From positions 1-64,000 of the forward strand of contig NZ_BPFD01000019.1 in NCBI RefSeq assembly GCF_019655335.1: a stretch of 64,000 bases of DNA. Direction: 5' to 3'. The notes under the pieces were generated by a model that searched no databases, had not been told where the DNA came from, and saw only the letters and a program-made list of their open reading frames with translations. Source of the DNA: Shewanella hafniensis (lineage in GTDB: Bacteria > Pseudomonadota > Gammaproteobacteria > Enterobacterales > Shewanellaceae). Positions 9,315-18,720 of the stretch are shown here, one piece after another. The position numbers and the translations under genes are program-made. Position 1 is the stretch's first letter; every line of letters starts with the position of its first letter.

Positions 9315-9503
9315 CGGCCAACCTTAGCAACCTGCACGGCTTGTCACACGCTGATCGATAGTTTAGTCGTCCATGCACGCAGCTTTGGCGGGGTTTATCA
9401 AAGTGATGCCAGCGGTGGTCGAATTTACCAATCAGGACAGGAGTCATGCGCAACCTGTCATGCCGAAGGTCGCTCATCGGGGGTCGACAAGGTACACAAA
9501 TAG
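9315..9503 (+). pseudogene. C-terminal remnant of an OmcA/MtrC-type multihaem cytochrome
   Basis: The frame continuing to the stop at 9503 reads ATCTACHTLIDS, then HARSFGG, then ESCATCHAEGRSSGVDKVHK. Two c-type haem motifs are plain: CTACH (9333-9347) and CATCH (9447-9461). The layout, ending a few residues after the last haem, is like the extreme C-terminus of outer-membrane decahaem cytochromes of the OmcA/MtrC family, which are normally 650 residues or more. There is no signal peptide, start codon or upstream haem domain here; the frame upstream overlaps the solute-binding gene. I read it as the stub left by a deletion. Family assignment rests on memory of these proteins. Confidence 0.6.
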
Positions 9504-9530
9504 GCCGTTAGATTTTATTGGCCTCAAAAT

Positions 9531-9560
9531 AAAAACGCTCGCAAAAATGCGAGCGTTTTT
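9531..9560. terminator. Bidirectional terminator
   Basis: AAAAACGCTCGCA and TGCGAGCGTTTTT form a perfect 13-bp stem around AAAA. A/T runs on both sides let it serve the cytochrome remnant side and the convergent flotillin operon. Confidence 0.9.
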
Positions 9561-9619
9561 AGTTAATCAAGCAGATTTAATCTCATAAAGCTAACCTCGT
9601 AAAGTTAGCTAAATCGACC

Positions 9620-11398
9620 TTACAGCTTAGGCACGCTTTGACTCTCGACCACCTGCGTTTGGCTGTAATCTTTAAGTCCAGCATGAGACGGCTTCACGCC
9701 ACTTAACGCCTCGGCGGTTAAGGTGTTATTGCCGTTTAATAAATCATTTAAGGTGCCAGAGTCGCTATTCACTAAGCCCAATTCTCTAAGCATGGCATCA
9801 ACCACCGGCGCATTGGCGCGGTAGTTTAATGCAGCGCTAGTCACTTGCTCGGCAATGCCGCCTTGATGGTGAGCAGCTTCGCCACCCGCTGCTAATTGAT
9901 TGCCAGCGCCATAGCCTTGAAGAATTTTAATGCCTTCGATGTTTTCCAACGGTTTAACGGCTTGTGCCACAATTTCAGGCAGCGCTTTTAAAATCGCGAG
10001 GGATTTTTGCAGGGCAATTTGCTCATCACTCAAGACGTTTTCGGCCTCATAAAGTGCTTGCTTACCCGCAGCTTCAACGGCGTAGACCTTCTCATCCGCT
10101 TCGGCCTGCAGTTTTTTCGCATCGGCGCTAGCGCGCGCTTCAATCAGAATCGCACTCGATCTGTCTTCAGCAGCACGTTTCTCGGCTTCGGCTTGTACTG
10201 TCACACCAACTGCATCACGCTCAGCTTCTTTACGGGCATCAATCACTTCAATCTCTTTGCGACGATTCGCTTCGGCCACTTGGCGCGCTGTGATGACCGC
10301 TTCTTCTTTCTCAACCTTCAGTTTTTCGGCTTCAGCAGCACGGGCACGGGCGGCAGATTCTTCTTCAGATTTGGCCGCAACCGCAATGCGTTTTTCCTGC
10401 TCAGAAACTTCGATATCCCTTTGCTGTTGAATGCGCGATTGCTCAATCGACTTATATTTTTCAATCTCGCGGGTTTCGATATCCTTGGTCTTTTCGATTT
10501 CAGCGGTTTCAATAGCGCGCTCTTTAGCAATTTCGGCTTCGCGTTCTTCGCGGGCCTTATTTTCTTTCTGCTTAATGATTTCCGCTTTTTGATCGGCGCG
10601 TTTAAATTCCAAAGACTGTTGCTGGATCAGGCGTGCTTCTTCTTCCGACTTTTCAATCTCAAGGGATTCTTTTTCGGCTTCGAGGTTACGCTGCTCAATC
10701 TTAATCCGGTTATCCTGTTGGATATCGTTGGTTTCTTTGCGTTTTTCTTCGATAATCTTCGCTAAACGCGCACGACCTTCGGCATCGAATGCGTTGTTTT
10801 CATTGAAGAATTGTAGATCAGTTTGGTCAAATCCGGTTAACGAAACCGACTCGAGTTCGAGACCGTTTTTCTCCAGATCGTTAGCCACGTTATTTTGCAC
10901 ACGTTGCACAAAATCGGCACGCTGCTCATGCATCTCTGTCATGGTCATTTCAGCGGCAACGGCGCGTAGCACGTCGACAAACTTAGACTCCATCAGCTTT
11001 TTAAGCTCTTCGACACGGTTTGTGCGCGTACCTAAGGTTTGCGCCGCCATCGAAATACCATCTGAATTTGGGGCAACTCGCAAATAGAAGTCAGCCTTCA
11101 CATCAACACGCATTCTGTCTTTAGTGATCAGCGCATCTTTCTGAGTTTTTTCCACTTCGATACGCAGGGTATTCATGTTGACCGAAATGGTTTCATGCAG
11201 CACTGGCAGTACGATAGCGCCGCCATCTTTAATGATTTTCTCACCGCCAAAGCCGGTACGCACAAAGGCCATTTCTTTGGTTGCACGTTTATATAACTTG
11301 GCAAAAATTAACCCGATCACGATAAAGCCAAGTAACACCATACCGGCAACGAGCAAAATAAAACTACCGGATGAACCGATATCAGTTAACACATCCAT
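9620..11398 (-). CDS. yqiK: Flotillin-like membrane scaffold protein (YqiK type)
   Basis: 592-residue SPFH/flotillin protein. One N-terminal membrane segment (about 10-32) is followed by the SPFH domain, then a long E/K/A-rich coiled coil (about 190-450) and a C-terminal region with a Gly/Ala/His-containing flexible part. Flotillins assemble into membrane microdomains and affect fluidity and protein placement. The ATG at 11398 follows AAAGGAAATCAA. The longer frame using a TTG at 11434 has no ribosome site. It is the second gene of an operon with the YqiJ protein, 36 bases downstream, as in E. coli yqiJK. Its Glu/Ala/Lys codons create a long antisense open frame that is not a gene. Confidence 0.88.
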   Translation of the reverse strand: MDVLTDIGSSGSFILLVAGMVLLGFIVIGLIFAKLYKRATKEMAFVRTGFGGEKIIKDGGAIVLPVLHETISVNMNTLRIEVEKTQKDALITKDRMRVDVKADFYLRVAPNSDGISMAAQTLGTRTNRVEELKKLMESKFVDVLRAVAAEMTMTEMHEQRADFVQRVQNNVANDLEKNGLELESVSLTGFDQTDLQFFNENNAFDAEGRARLAKIIEEKRKETNDIQQDNRIKIEQRNLEAEKESLEIEKSEEEARLIQQQSLEFKRADQKAEIIKQKENKAREEREAEIAKERAIETAEIEKTKDIETREIEKYKSIEQSRIQQQRDIEVSEQEKRIAVAAKSEEESAARARAAEAEKLKVEKEEAVITARQVAEANRRKEIEVIDARKEAERDAVGVTVQAEAEKRAAEDRSSAILIEARASADAKKLQAEADEKVYAVEAAGKQALYEAENVLSDEQIALQKSLAILKALPEIVAQAVKPLENIEGIKILQGYGAGNQLAAGGEAAHHQGGIAEQVTSAALNYRANAPVVDAMLRELGLVNSDSGTLNDLLNGNNTLTAEALSGVKPSHAGLKDYSQTQVVESQSVPKL

Positions 11399-11434
11399 TT
11401 GATTTCCTTTCAATTGATTTATAGCTGGGGACAA

Positions 11435-12070
11435 TTAATTATCAAAACACGTAGCAGACCAGACACGGCCTTCACGTTTAAGTAGCACGACTTGAGTGCC
11501 AGAGGCAAACTCGATGTCCGAGGTTTCAGGCTCGACTAAGACGTAATGTTTTTGTTGGTGTTTATCACGCACAACGGCTTCGGAAGGCATGCCTTTAATG
11601 GCGCAGCCTAAGGTAATAGTCGCGACATAGCCGCTCAAATCATCAAGCGAAATTGCGCTCGATTCATTTTTCGGCAAATGATCCGCCAGCACTCGACCGA
11701 GATAACGGCAAGAAAAGGCACTCGCAACTATAGCTATCGGTAAGGTGAACAATTGCGGCAGTAAAAGGCCAGCAACATTGAAACTGATAAAATTGACGAT
11801 ATAACCCGCAATCGCAAAACTGGTCAGCGCGAGCACAAACCAAATCAATAACGGCAGTCGATTGAGGCACAGCCAACCGGCAATGCCTGTGAGTCCACCG
11901 GGGCTGACATCAGCGTCATAATCCGCATCGATAGGCACCCATTGGTCGAGCGCACTCATCATGCTTAGGCCAATAACTAACGCGAAGGCTTCAAACACAC
12001 CGAGGGCCAGAACACAGGCAAAAGCTATGGTGTAAGGTAAATTAGGCTGCTCAACTAAAAACGCCCACAT
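11435..12070 (-). CDS. yqiJ: YqiJ-type membrane protein with C-terminal OB-fold
   Basis: 211-residue inner-membrane protein. Hydrophobic segments lie near residues 10-40, 70-95 and 105-125. The soluble C-terminal part (GYVATITLGCAIKGMPSEA to the end) fits the OB-fold domain of YqiJ/NfeD-like partners of flotillins. The ATG at 12070 is chosen because AAGGAG lies exactly 6 bases upstream; the TTG 18 bases earlier has no ribosome site. It is the first gene of the operon with the flotillin. Confidence 0.8.
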   Translation of the reverse strand: MWAFLVEQPNLPYTIAFACVLALGVFEAFALVIGLSMMSALDQWVPIDADYDADVSPGGLTGIAGWLCLNRLPLLIWFVLALTSFAIAGYIVNFISFNVAGLLLPQLFTLPIAIVASAFSCRYLGRVLADHLPKNESSAISLDDLSGYVATITLGCAIKGMPSEAVVRDKHQQKHYVLVEPETSDIEFASGTQVVLLKREGRVWSATCFDN

Positions 12071-12176
12071 AATCATCTCCTTGAACAATACAGCATTCCA
12101 TTTATTTCACTGTAATTATCGACTTATGCGCCACAGAATAGCAAGCCAAGCCCTATTTCCAAACTAAAAATTTACC

Positions 12177-12743
12177 CTAAAATGGATTTTCACTGTAACC
12201 CTGCTGCGCCAAAATAGCGTGGGCTGTCATCGCCGATAATGCCATATCGACTCCGGGTAATAATGAGGCATTGGTTAAATCAAAAAAGGCGGCGCTCTGT
12301 CCGCAGATATAAAACTTCACGTCGTGATCAACCAGAGCCTTAACCAAAGCGCGATTAGCGTTTACCGCACCTGAGTGCTGCTTGGCATAAAAAGCATCAT
12401 CAGCTAAATCGCTGATGCCGCCACCGTGCACCACCATAGCCAGCTCTATATCAGTTTCGTTAACGCCTGCCGCCACATGCATATTGATAAAACGGGCTAA
12501 ACTTTCGAGCTGACGATTCGTCTTGCCCACATCGGCCGCCTTACTCATATCAAAAGCCACTTTAAACTTCATGCCCTTAGGAATGGGCATCATGCTATCG
12601 ACTTTGGCAATCTGACCAAACTCAGGAATTGCAGGCCCAGCCACAAATTTATCGGCGCCCGCCTGCGCCGTCGAAGCGATAGCGGCAAGGGTCAGGCACA
12701 GCGCAATCTTAAGCGTTTTAATGCTATATGATTTTGACTTCAT
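12177..12743 (-). CDS. Periplasmic DsrE/DsrF-like protein
   Basis: 188-residue protein with a clear signal peptide (TLKIALCLTLAAIASTAQA, cleavage about residue 28). The mature protein has the DsrE-like alpha/beta pattern: VAFDMSKAADVGKTNRQLE, LAMVVHGGG and a single conserved cysteine in KFYICGQSAAF. DsrE relatives handle sulfur or have unknown roles; exported versions are poorly characterised. It is divergent from the carboxypeptidase gene, with 63 bases between the start codons that must hold both promoters. Confidence 0.75.
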   Translation of the reverse strand: MKSKSYSIKTLKIALCLTLAAIASTAQAGADKFVAGPAIPEFGQIAKVDSMMPIPKGMKFKVAFDMSKAADVGKTNRQLESLARFINMHVAAGVNETDIELAMVVHGGGISDLADDAFYAKQHSGAVNANRALVKALVDHDVKFYICGQSAAFFDLTNASLLPGVDMALSAMTAHAILAQQGYSENPF

Positions 12744-12806
12744 TGTATTATTATCCTGTTATTGTTATTTATTCGCGCAGGTTTTATGCGCCAGAAGGGA
12801 AATTCC

Positions 12807-14312
12807 ATGGGCACACCTAAGACTAAAGCACCAACGCCAAGTTACGACAAACTGACTGCACATTTCCAGAAAATTTCTCACTTTGAACATTTCAGCGCTT
12901 TGGGTGACTGGGATCAAGCGGCCATGATGCCGATGGGCGGCGGTCAAGATCGCGGCGATGCAATGGCAGAACTGGCGCTGCATATCCACGGTCTCAAAAC
13001 CTCAGCCGTATTAGCCGAGCACTTACACGGCGCGGCAGATGAACCACTCTCAATAGAGCAGGAAGCCAATCTGCGGGAAATGCTGTACCAGTATCAACAG
13101 GCCAACTTAGTGCCCGGCGACCTAGTACAAGCCAAAACCAAGATGGCCTATCAATGTGAGAATGCGTGGCGCGAGCAACGTAAAAATAATGACTGGCTGG
13201 GCTTTAAACCCAATCTAAAAGCGGTCATCGACCTTGCCAAGGAAGAAGCACAGATCCGCGGCGAAGCCCAAAATATCGCACCCTATGATGCCCTGCTCAA
13301 TAAATTTGAACCGGGAATGACCACGGTAAAGCTGGAACAAACCTTTGGCGGCCTGAAAGATTGGCTACCGACACTCATCCAAGAAGTACTGGCTAAGCAG
13401 GCAAACGAGCCTAAGCTTGTACTCAATGGCCCCTTCGATATCAGCGCGCAGCAAGCCCTTGGCCGTGACGTGATGGCGTTTTTGGGATTTGACTTTAATC
13501 ATGGCAGGCTGGATATGAGTAGCCATCCATTTTGTGGCGGCGTGCCAAGCGATGTGCGGATAACGACCCGCTACAATGATGCCGATTTTAGCAGTGCTAT
13601 CATGGGCATAGTTCATGAAACAGGCCATGCCAGATACGAGCAAGGTTTACCTCAAGCGTGGCGCGGTCAACCCGCAGGGCTTGCACGTTCTATGGGCGTC
13701 CACGAAAGCCAAAGTCTATTTTGCGAAATGCAGCTTGGGGCAAATCCGGCATTTTTACGTCAGTTGCAGCCTAAAATCGCGCAGCATCTTAACTGTCATT
13801 TCAGTGCTCAAGAATTAGCGCAACATTATACCCGCGTAAATCCCGGACTTATCCGCGTCGATGCCGATGAAGTCACTTACCCCTGCCACATTTTGCTGCG
13901 GTTTGAGGCGGAAAAAGCCTTTGTCGACGGCAGCTTAACCGTCGATGATTTACCTGATTTTTGGTCGACGCAGATGCAACAATTACTGGGGATCAATACC
14001 GATGGCAATTATCGCGACGGTTGCATGCAGGACATCCATTGGGCTGTCGGTGAGCTAGGGTACTTCCCCAGTTACACCTTAGGCGCCATGTATGCCGCCC
14101 AATGTCGTTTTGCGATAGAAAAAGCCTTAGGACCGATTGAAGCCCTAATCGATGCAGGCAAGTTGGACTCGGTATTCCAATGGCTGCGCGAGCACATTTG
14201 GTCTAAGGGATCCTTACTCACCACCGATGAACTGCTCCGCCAAGCAACGGGCGAAACCCTAGATGGTCAATATCTTGAGCGTCACCTGCGCCAACGATAT
14301 CTAGGTATTTAA
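12807..14312 (+). CDS. Family M32 metallocarboxypeptidase
   Basis: 501-residue cytoplasmic zinc carboxypeptidase of the Taq/Pfu type, the usual family length. The zinc site HETGH is at residues 270-274 (GIVHETGHARYEQG), followed by MGVHESQSLFCEMQ, the downstream glutamate region of M32. The family DPR-type region is also recognisable near RVDADEVTYPCHILLR. I start at the ATG at 12807 because GAAGGGA lies 6 bases upstream; the TTG at 12762 would add 15 residues with no ribosome site. Likely role: removal of C-terminal residues from peptides during turnover. Confidence 0.92.
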   Translation: MGTPKTKAPTPSYDKLTAHFQKISHFEHFSALGDWDQAAMMPMGGGQDRGDAMAELALHIHGLKTSAVLAEHLHGAADEPLSIEQEANLREMLYQYQQANLVPGDLVQAKTKMAYQCENAWREQRKNNDWLGFKPNLKAVIDLAKEEAQIRGEAQNIAPYDALLNKFEPGMTTVKLEQTFGGLKDWLPTLIQEVLAKQANEPKLVLNGPFDISAQQALGRDVMAFLGFDFNHGRLDMSSHPFCGGVPSDVRITTRYNDADFSSAIMGIVHETGHARYEQGLPQAWRGQPAGLARSMGVHESQSLFCEMQLGANPAFLRQLQPKIAQHLNCHFSAQELAQHYTRVNPGLIRVDADEVTYPCHILLRFEAEKAFVDGSLTVDDLPDFWSTQMQQLLGINTDGNYRDGCMQDIHWAVGELGYFPSYTLGAMYAAQCRFAIEKALGPIEALIDAGKLDSVFQWLREHIWSKGSLLTTDELLRQATGETLDGQYLERHLRQRYLGI

Positions 14313-14453
14313 CCGCTGCGAACGCTTAGCTCAGTTTTAATGGGTTTTAAAGCGCTTTATATTACCGCCGGAGCCTGCATTTTGAAGCCGCTTGAGGTTA
14401 TAATGCCGAGCTTATTTGAATCAGGGCTCTTTTAACGGAGTGCCTTCAACAGA

Positions 14454-14481
14454 ACTCTTGAAACGGGACTCTTGAAACAGG
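14454..14481 (+). repeat. Tandem 14-base repeat before the GNAT start
   Basis: ACTCTTGAAACGGG is followed at once by ACTCTTGAAACAGG, one base different. The second copy supplies the AGGA ribosome site for the gene starting at 14486. Confidence 0.7.
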
Positions 14482-14485
14482 ATAA

Positions 14486-14992
14486 ATGTCTGCCATGTTA
14501 CTGCGAGCAATCACCCCACAGGATTGGGATGCCATTTTAGCAATCCAAGATGAGTGTTACTCACAACTGGATCCTGAGCCCTTGCACGTGCTGCAAAGTA
14601 AATGGCAGGTATCACCACAATCCTGTTTTGTGTTCGAAGTGGATAAGTCGGTTGTCGGTTATTGCTTGGCTCACCCATGGACCACCAATATGCCGCCCGC
14701 GCTCTATCAGCCCATCACCCATTTGCCTAAGGCTGATACCTTATACCTACACGATATTGCGATTTCGGCCAAAGCCCAAGGTTTAGGCGCAGGTGCTAAG
14801 GCGCTCACTCGCTTAACACTGTTGGCGGATCGTTATAATCTCAATTCCTTGTCCCTTGTTGCCGTTCAAGGCGCCGACAGTTATTGGCTAAAAATGGGCT
14901 TTAAACCTCAGGCCATAGACAAGTGCCTTGGCAGCTATACCGACGATGCCATGTACATGATTTATAAAATTAATCATAGAGATGAAAGATGA
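14486..14992 (+). CDS. GNAT-family N-acetyltransferase
   Basis: 168-residue acetyltransferase using acetyl-CoA. The motif A region reads TLYLHDIAISAKAQGLGAGAKAL (about 89-111), with the acetyl-CoA pyrophosphate loop QGLGAGA, and a C-terminal Tyr/Phe-rich part (DSYWLKMGFKP) typical of GNAT proteins. The substrate is unknown. The last codons overlap the next gene by 4 bases (ATGA), so translation is coupled. Confidence 0.85.
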   Translation: MSAMLLRAITPQDWDAILAIQDECYSQLDPEPLHVLQSKWQVSPQSCFVFEVDKSVVGYCLAHPWTTNMPPALYQPITHLPKADTLYLHDIAISAKAQGLGAGAKALTRLTLLADRYNLNSLSLVAVQGADSYWLKMGFKPQAIDKCLGSYTDDAMYMIYKINHRDER

Positions 14993-15339
14993 ATCCAACC
15001 CTGACGACTATCGGTTTACTTTGCCTAAGCAATATCTTTATGACTTTTGCTTGGTACGGGCATCTAAAAACCTTAGGCTCAAAACCTTGGATTATTGCCG
15101 CCTTAGTGAGTTGGGGCATCGCCCTATTTGAATACTTGCTGCAAGTACCTGCTAACCGAATCGGTTACACGGTTATGAACGTCGGCCAGTTAAAGATTTT
15201 ACAAGAAGTCATCACCTTAAGTCTGTTCGTCCCCTTTGCCTATTTCTATATGAAAGAGCCATTGAAGCTCGATTATCTGTGGGCAGGATTGTGCATATTA
15301 GGTGCTGTGTATTTTATTTTTAGAAGTGAATTTAATTAA
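14989..15339 (+). CDS. DUF486 (DMT-like) small membrane protein
   Basis: 116-residue inner-membrane protein with four hydrophobic segments. Its pattern of IFMTFAWYGHLK near the start, then ALVSWGIALFEYLLQVPANRIG and a C-terminal KLDYLWAGLCILGAVYFIF, is that of DUF486, a small relative of drug/metabolite transporters. The function is unknown. It overlaps the GNAT gene by 4 bases and is followed 29 bases later by the DUF2960 gene, so the small plus-strand genes look co-transcribed. Confidence 0.85.
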   Translation: MNPTLTTIGLLCLSNIFMTFAWYGHLKTLGSKPWIIAALVSWGIALFEYLLQVPANRIGYTVMNVGQLKILQEVITLSLFVPFAYFYMKEPLKLDYLWAGLCILGAVYFIFRSEFN

Positions 15340-15368
15340 TTTCAGACTTATTTCAGGAGAGCTCCCCC

Positions 15369-15626
15369 ATGGCCCGTCAAGTCACTTACACCTTCAAAGG
15401 TACGACTAAAACCATCGCCTTTAGCTACGACAAACACCATGATTTATATGAAGCTGTGGCCGAAGCCGAAGGTATAGAACTGAGCAAATTTTTGGCTATG
15501 GAACAGCAAGTCGCCATGACATCGCGCAAGGGGGCTAAGGCTGAAAAAGAATTCAGAAAAGTAGAATTTGCCCGCTTTGGCTTTAGCAATATCCACTTTG
15601 TCAGAGACGAAGAACCCGAAGCCTAG
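15369..15626 (+). CDS. DUF2960 family protein
   Basis: 85-residue soluble protein with a strong ribosome site (CAGGAGAGCTCCCCC before the ATG). MARQVTYTFKGTTKTIAFSY at the start and GFSNIHFVRDEE at the end match the DUF2960 family of Vibrio and Shewanella. The function is unknown. Confidence 0.8.
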   Translation: MARQVTYTFKGTTKTIAFSYDKHHDLYEAVAEAEGIELSKFLAMEQQVAMTSRKGAKAEKEFRKVEFARFGFSNIHFVRDEEPEA

Positions 15627-15676
15627 ACAGGTATCCATATTTGTATTCGCTTTAAGCACTTTAAAAACAGGACACT

Positions 15677-16189
15677 GTGATGCTCAATACCGAACATGCT
15701 AACTTTCCCCGTGCGGGATTCTTTCGCCGCTTAGGTGCTGCCGTTTACGATTCGATGTTAGCCGTGGCCGTGTATATGGTTGCTGGCGCTGTGGGCTTTG
15801 GCATTTTCTACGGCCTTACCGCTTCAGGATTGGCTGGCATGAATGGCTTTGAGCATGTCTCTGACGCGCTCAATGGCACGCCGATTTACCATGGTATTTA
15901 TCAACTCTGGCTCGTCTTGTGTGTCGGTACTTTCTACGCGCTATTTTGGAGTAGAGGCGGCCAAACCTTAGGCATGCGCGCTTGGCGGCTTAAAATCCAA
16001 CATCCAAACGGCCAAAACTTAAGTATGGTCACAGCTTATGCGCGTATCGTTTGGTCACTGCTCGGCATTGGCAATTTATGGATTGTAATCAATGATGATA
16101 AACGCGCACTGCAGGATAGAATGACTCGCTCAGAAGTGGTTGTTCTATCAAAGGAAGCTAACCAAATGCGTAACTGGCACGGTGCTTAG
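15677..16189 (+). CDS. RDD family membrane protein
   Basis: 170-residue inner-membrane protein. The RDD hallmarks are present: an Arg in the first segment (FFRRLGAAVYDSMLA, with the Asp of the RDD motif), then a conserved GGQTLGMRAWRLKI (about 95-108) before the last membrane segment, and the final Asp in INDDKRALQDRM. About three membrane segments. RDD proteins are of uncertain role, and some act in ion or solute exchange. It is the last gene of the small-gene cluster. Confidence 0.88.
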   Translation: MMLNTEHANFPRAGFFRRLGAAVYDSMLAVAVYMVAGAVGFGIFYGLTASGLAGMNGFEHVSDALNGTPIYHGIYQLWLVLCVGTFYALFWSRGGQTLGMRAWRLKIQHPNGQNLSMVTAYARIVWSLLGIGNLWIVINDDKRALQDRMTRSEVVVLSKEANQMRNWHGA

Positions 16190-16242
16190 ATTTGAAGCTT
16201 AGGTTTCTAAGCGTAAACTTCGGAGCTTAAACCAAGCCAAAT

Positions 16243-16286
16243 CCACCCATAAAAAAACGACGCAATGCGTCGTTTTTTATGGGTGG
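16243..16286. terminator. Bidirectional terminator between the RDD gene and lptG
   Basis: CCACCCAT, an A-run and CGACGC pair with GCGTCG, a T-run and ATGGGTGG around AAT. The long A/T runs inside the stem make it work on both strands for the convergent genes. Confidence 0.92.
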
Positions 16287-16309
16287 AATTCGAAGTAACT
16301 AAATGAGTA

Positions 16310-17368
16310 TCATCGCCGGATAAAGTAGAAAGCAACGCCGGTAAACAGCAAACTTGGTGCCACAGCCCCCACGTAAGCGGGTAACTCATACACTATGCTC
16401 ATAGGACCGAAAATCTCATTACTGATATAGAAGCTGAAACCCGCAACAACCCCAAGTAATACCCGCGCCCCCATAGTCACAGTGCGTAGCGGCCCAAATA
16501 CAAACGACAGTGCCACTAACATCATCACAGCGACCGTCACAGGCTGCATCACCTTCCGCCATAAAGCAAGCTCATAGCGACTCGGATCTTGGCTGTTGGT
16601 TTTAAGATAATCGAGATAACCGACCAAGCCACGGATAGATAGCGCCTCAGGTTTAATCGAAACCACACTGAGTTTATCTGGCGTTAAACTCGACTGCCAT
16701 TGGTCTTCATCAAGGTGCTCAAGCATGACTTTCTCATAGCTTAAATCCGTACGTTTAACATCAAATAAACGCCAGTGGTCTTGGAAGAATACTGCACGAG
16801 TCGCGTGCACAACGTTGGTGAGTTTAAGTTCGCTATTGAACTTATAAAGGGTAATGTTGTTGAGTTTATTAATGTCTTCAACTTCACCTATATTCACAAA
16901 CAAATCACCATCCTTCGCCCAAATGCCTCGATGGGACTTAATTAAGCTTCCACCTGAGAGTTTAATGGCTTGTAACTGATTGGCTTTTTGCTCAGCAATC
17001 GGCGCGCCCCATTCCCCTAACACCATGACCATCAACATTAAGGGTACAGCCGTTTTCATCGCTGATAGAGTGATCTGTAGACGTGACATACCTGAGGCTT
17101 GCATCACTACAAGTTCAGAGTTAGATGCCAACATTCCCATGCCAATCAAGGCGCCAAGTAATACGGCCATGGGGAAAAACATCTCGACATCACGAGGCAC
17201 TAAAAATAACACATAGATACCCGCATCCATCATGCTATAAGTACCGCGACCGACTAAACGCAGCTGGTCAACCCATTTGATGATGCCCGACAAGCCAGTT
17301 AAAACCAGCAGACACAACGCTGAAGTGCTTAGCAATACCCTAGCGATATAAAAGTCTAATATCATCAT
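16310..17368 (-). CDS. lptG: LPS export ABC transporter permease LptG
   Basis: 352-residue inner-membrane subunit of LptB2FG, which extracts lipopolysaccharide from the inner membrane and sends it along LptC-LptA-LptD. It has three membrane segments at each end and a periplasmic beta-jellyroll in the middle (about 130-260). The N-terminal FYIARVLLSTSALCLLVL and the coupling region LASNSELVVMQASGMS (about 79-94) are typical. Its ATG overlaps the lptF stop by 4 bases (ATGA), so translation is coupled. Confidence 0.95.
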   Translation of the reverse strand: MMILDFYIARVLLSTSALCLLVLTGLSGIIKWVDQLRLVGRGTYSMMDAGIYVLFLVPRDVEMFFPMAVLLGALIGMGMLASNSELVVMQASGMSRLQITLSAMKTAVPLMLMVMVLGEWGAPIAEQKANQLQAIKLSGGSLIKSHRGIWAKDGDLFVNIGEVEDINKLNNITLYKFNSELKLTNVVHATRAVFFQDHWRLFDVKRTDLSYEKVMLEHLDEDQWQSSLTPDKLSVVSIKPEALSIRGLVGYLDYLKTNSQDPSRYELALWRKVMQPVTVAVMMLVALSFVFGPLRTVTMGARVLLGVVAGFSFYISNEIFGPMSIVYELPAYVGAVAPSLLFTGVAFYFIRR

Positions 17369-18477
17369 GCCGCCACCTTCTTATGGGCAAACAGAGCCGA
17401 TATACGACTGAACATAGGTCTATCTTTACCGAGTAAGAACAGCCCCATCAAAAGCGCCGAAATATGGATCCACCACATACCAAGATGTAAAGGGATAATC
17501 TCATCTTGCAATGCCTTACGTCCGGCGACCATGAGGCCAAAATAGCCAAGGTACAAGAGTATTGCGGGGAACATTTTAGCGAACTTACCTTGACGCACAT
17601 TCACCCGCGCAAGTGGTACCGCGATCAAGGTCATGATCGGAATCGCCAGCGGAATGGCAAGACGCCAATGGAATTCGGCAACGGCTTCTGCACCTTCGAT
17701 TTTCACGAGTTCATCGACGGGTAGCGCAGATAATTTACGGCGACGCTCGTCGACTTGCTGCTCTTTAATTTGCATTTTATAACCACCAAATTCGATCATT
17801 TGGTAGTCCTTCGCCTTAGGGCTGCCTTGATAACGCACGCCATCACTGAGGTTTAATTGCTGTGCGCCAGTACTATCTTCCTGCACTCGCCCGCCTTTAG
17901 CGACCACCACATTGGTGACACCCGTTTCATCATCAGGATCTGGCAACTGGGCTACAAACACTTTATCTAACTCGTTATCTTTACCGATACGTTCGACAAA
18001 TAATACCGCGCGGCCATTAGGGCTCGCCTGAAAACGCCCTTGCACTAAGGCCGCAAGACCCGCTTCAGACTGGGCTTTTTCAAGCACTTGGTTTTGCTGC
18101 TCTTCTGCCCAAGGGGCGACATATAGGGATAAATAGCCGGTAAACAACATATTGATCACGGCAAGGATCAGAGTCACACGGGTAACATACCACTCACTAA
18201 CCCCAACACCGTGGAGAATGACCATCTCATTTTCAGAATACATACGGCCGTGGGCCATTAAAATGCCCAAAAACAAACTTAACGGCAGGACTAAGATCAC
18301 CAGATAGGGCAAGTTAAGCCCAATCAGGGTCATGATTAAAGAGGCGGGAAAATCGCCGTCGGAGGCATCGGCCAGTATACGCACGAAATGCTGGCTAATA
18401 AAAATAGTTAACAGCACTAAAAGTACCGCAATTTGTGCCTTTAAAACTTCTCGAATAAGGTATTTAAATACAATCAC
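17365..18477 (-). CDS. lptF: LPS export ABC transporter permease LptF
   Basis: 370-residue partner of LptG, with the same six-helix plus jellyroll plan. The start region VFKYLIREVLKAQIAVLLVLL and the coupling helix GRMYSENEMVILHGVGVS (about 92-109) align with E. coli LptF. The start codon is GTG (18477); the N-terminus matches E. coli, so the rare start is accepted although no strong ribosome site is seen. lptF is divergent from pepA, as in E. coli, with about 240 bases between them. Confidence 0.95.
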   Translation of the reverse strand: MIVFKYLIREVLKAQIAVLLVLLTIFISQHFVRILADASDGDFPASLIMTLIGLNLPYLVILVLPLSLFLGILMAHGRMYSENEMVILHGVGVSEWYVTRVTLILAVINMLFTGYLSLYVAPWAEEQQNQVLEKAQSEAGLAALVQGRFQASPNGRAVLFVERIGKDNELDKVFVAQLPDPDDETGVTNVVVAKGGRVQEDSTGAQQLNLSDGVRYQGSPKAKDYQMIEFGGYKMQIKEQQVDERRRKLSALPVDELVKIEGAEAVAEFHWRLAIPLAIPIMTLIAVPLARVNVRQGKFAKMFPAILLYLGYFGLMVAGRKALQDEIIPLHLGMWWIHISALLMGLFLLGKDRPMFSRISALFAHKKVAA

Positions 18478-18720
18478 AGGCAGGATCCGGTCTCTAAACT
18501 TATCTTTTTGCTGGTAACAGACTAACTTTCATGTAAACTGTTTACTTTTGATAGTTTTCTGACCAGCTTCAGGGGTTCTAGGTTAACTTAACGTCACCAA
18601 ATGCGTGACTCAAGCACCGAGAATAAATCACCTTTGGAGTAATAACTTAGGCCCTTTTCGGGACAAGCAGACATTATCCAATAAATATAAAAATTTGTCT
18701 TTAAGAATCTAGGAGTGCTC

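Noticed and set aside
10007-10765. Long antisense open frame (252 codons) inside the flotillin gene
   Set aside because: It mirrors the Glu/Ala/Lys-rich coiled coil and gives a Phe/Leu/Gly-rich nonsense protein with no family resemblance.
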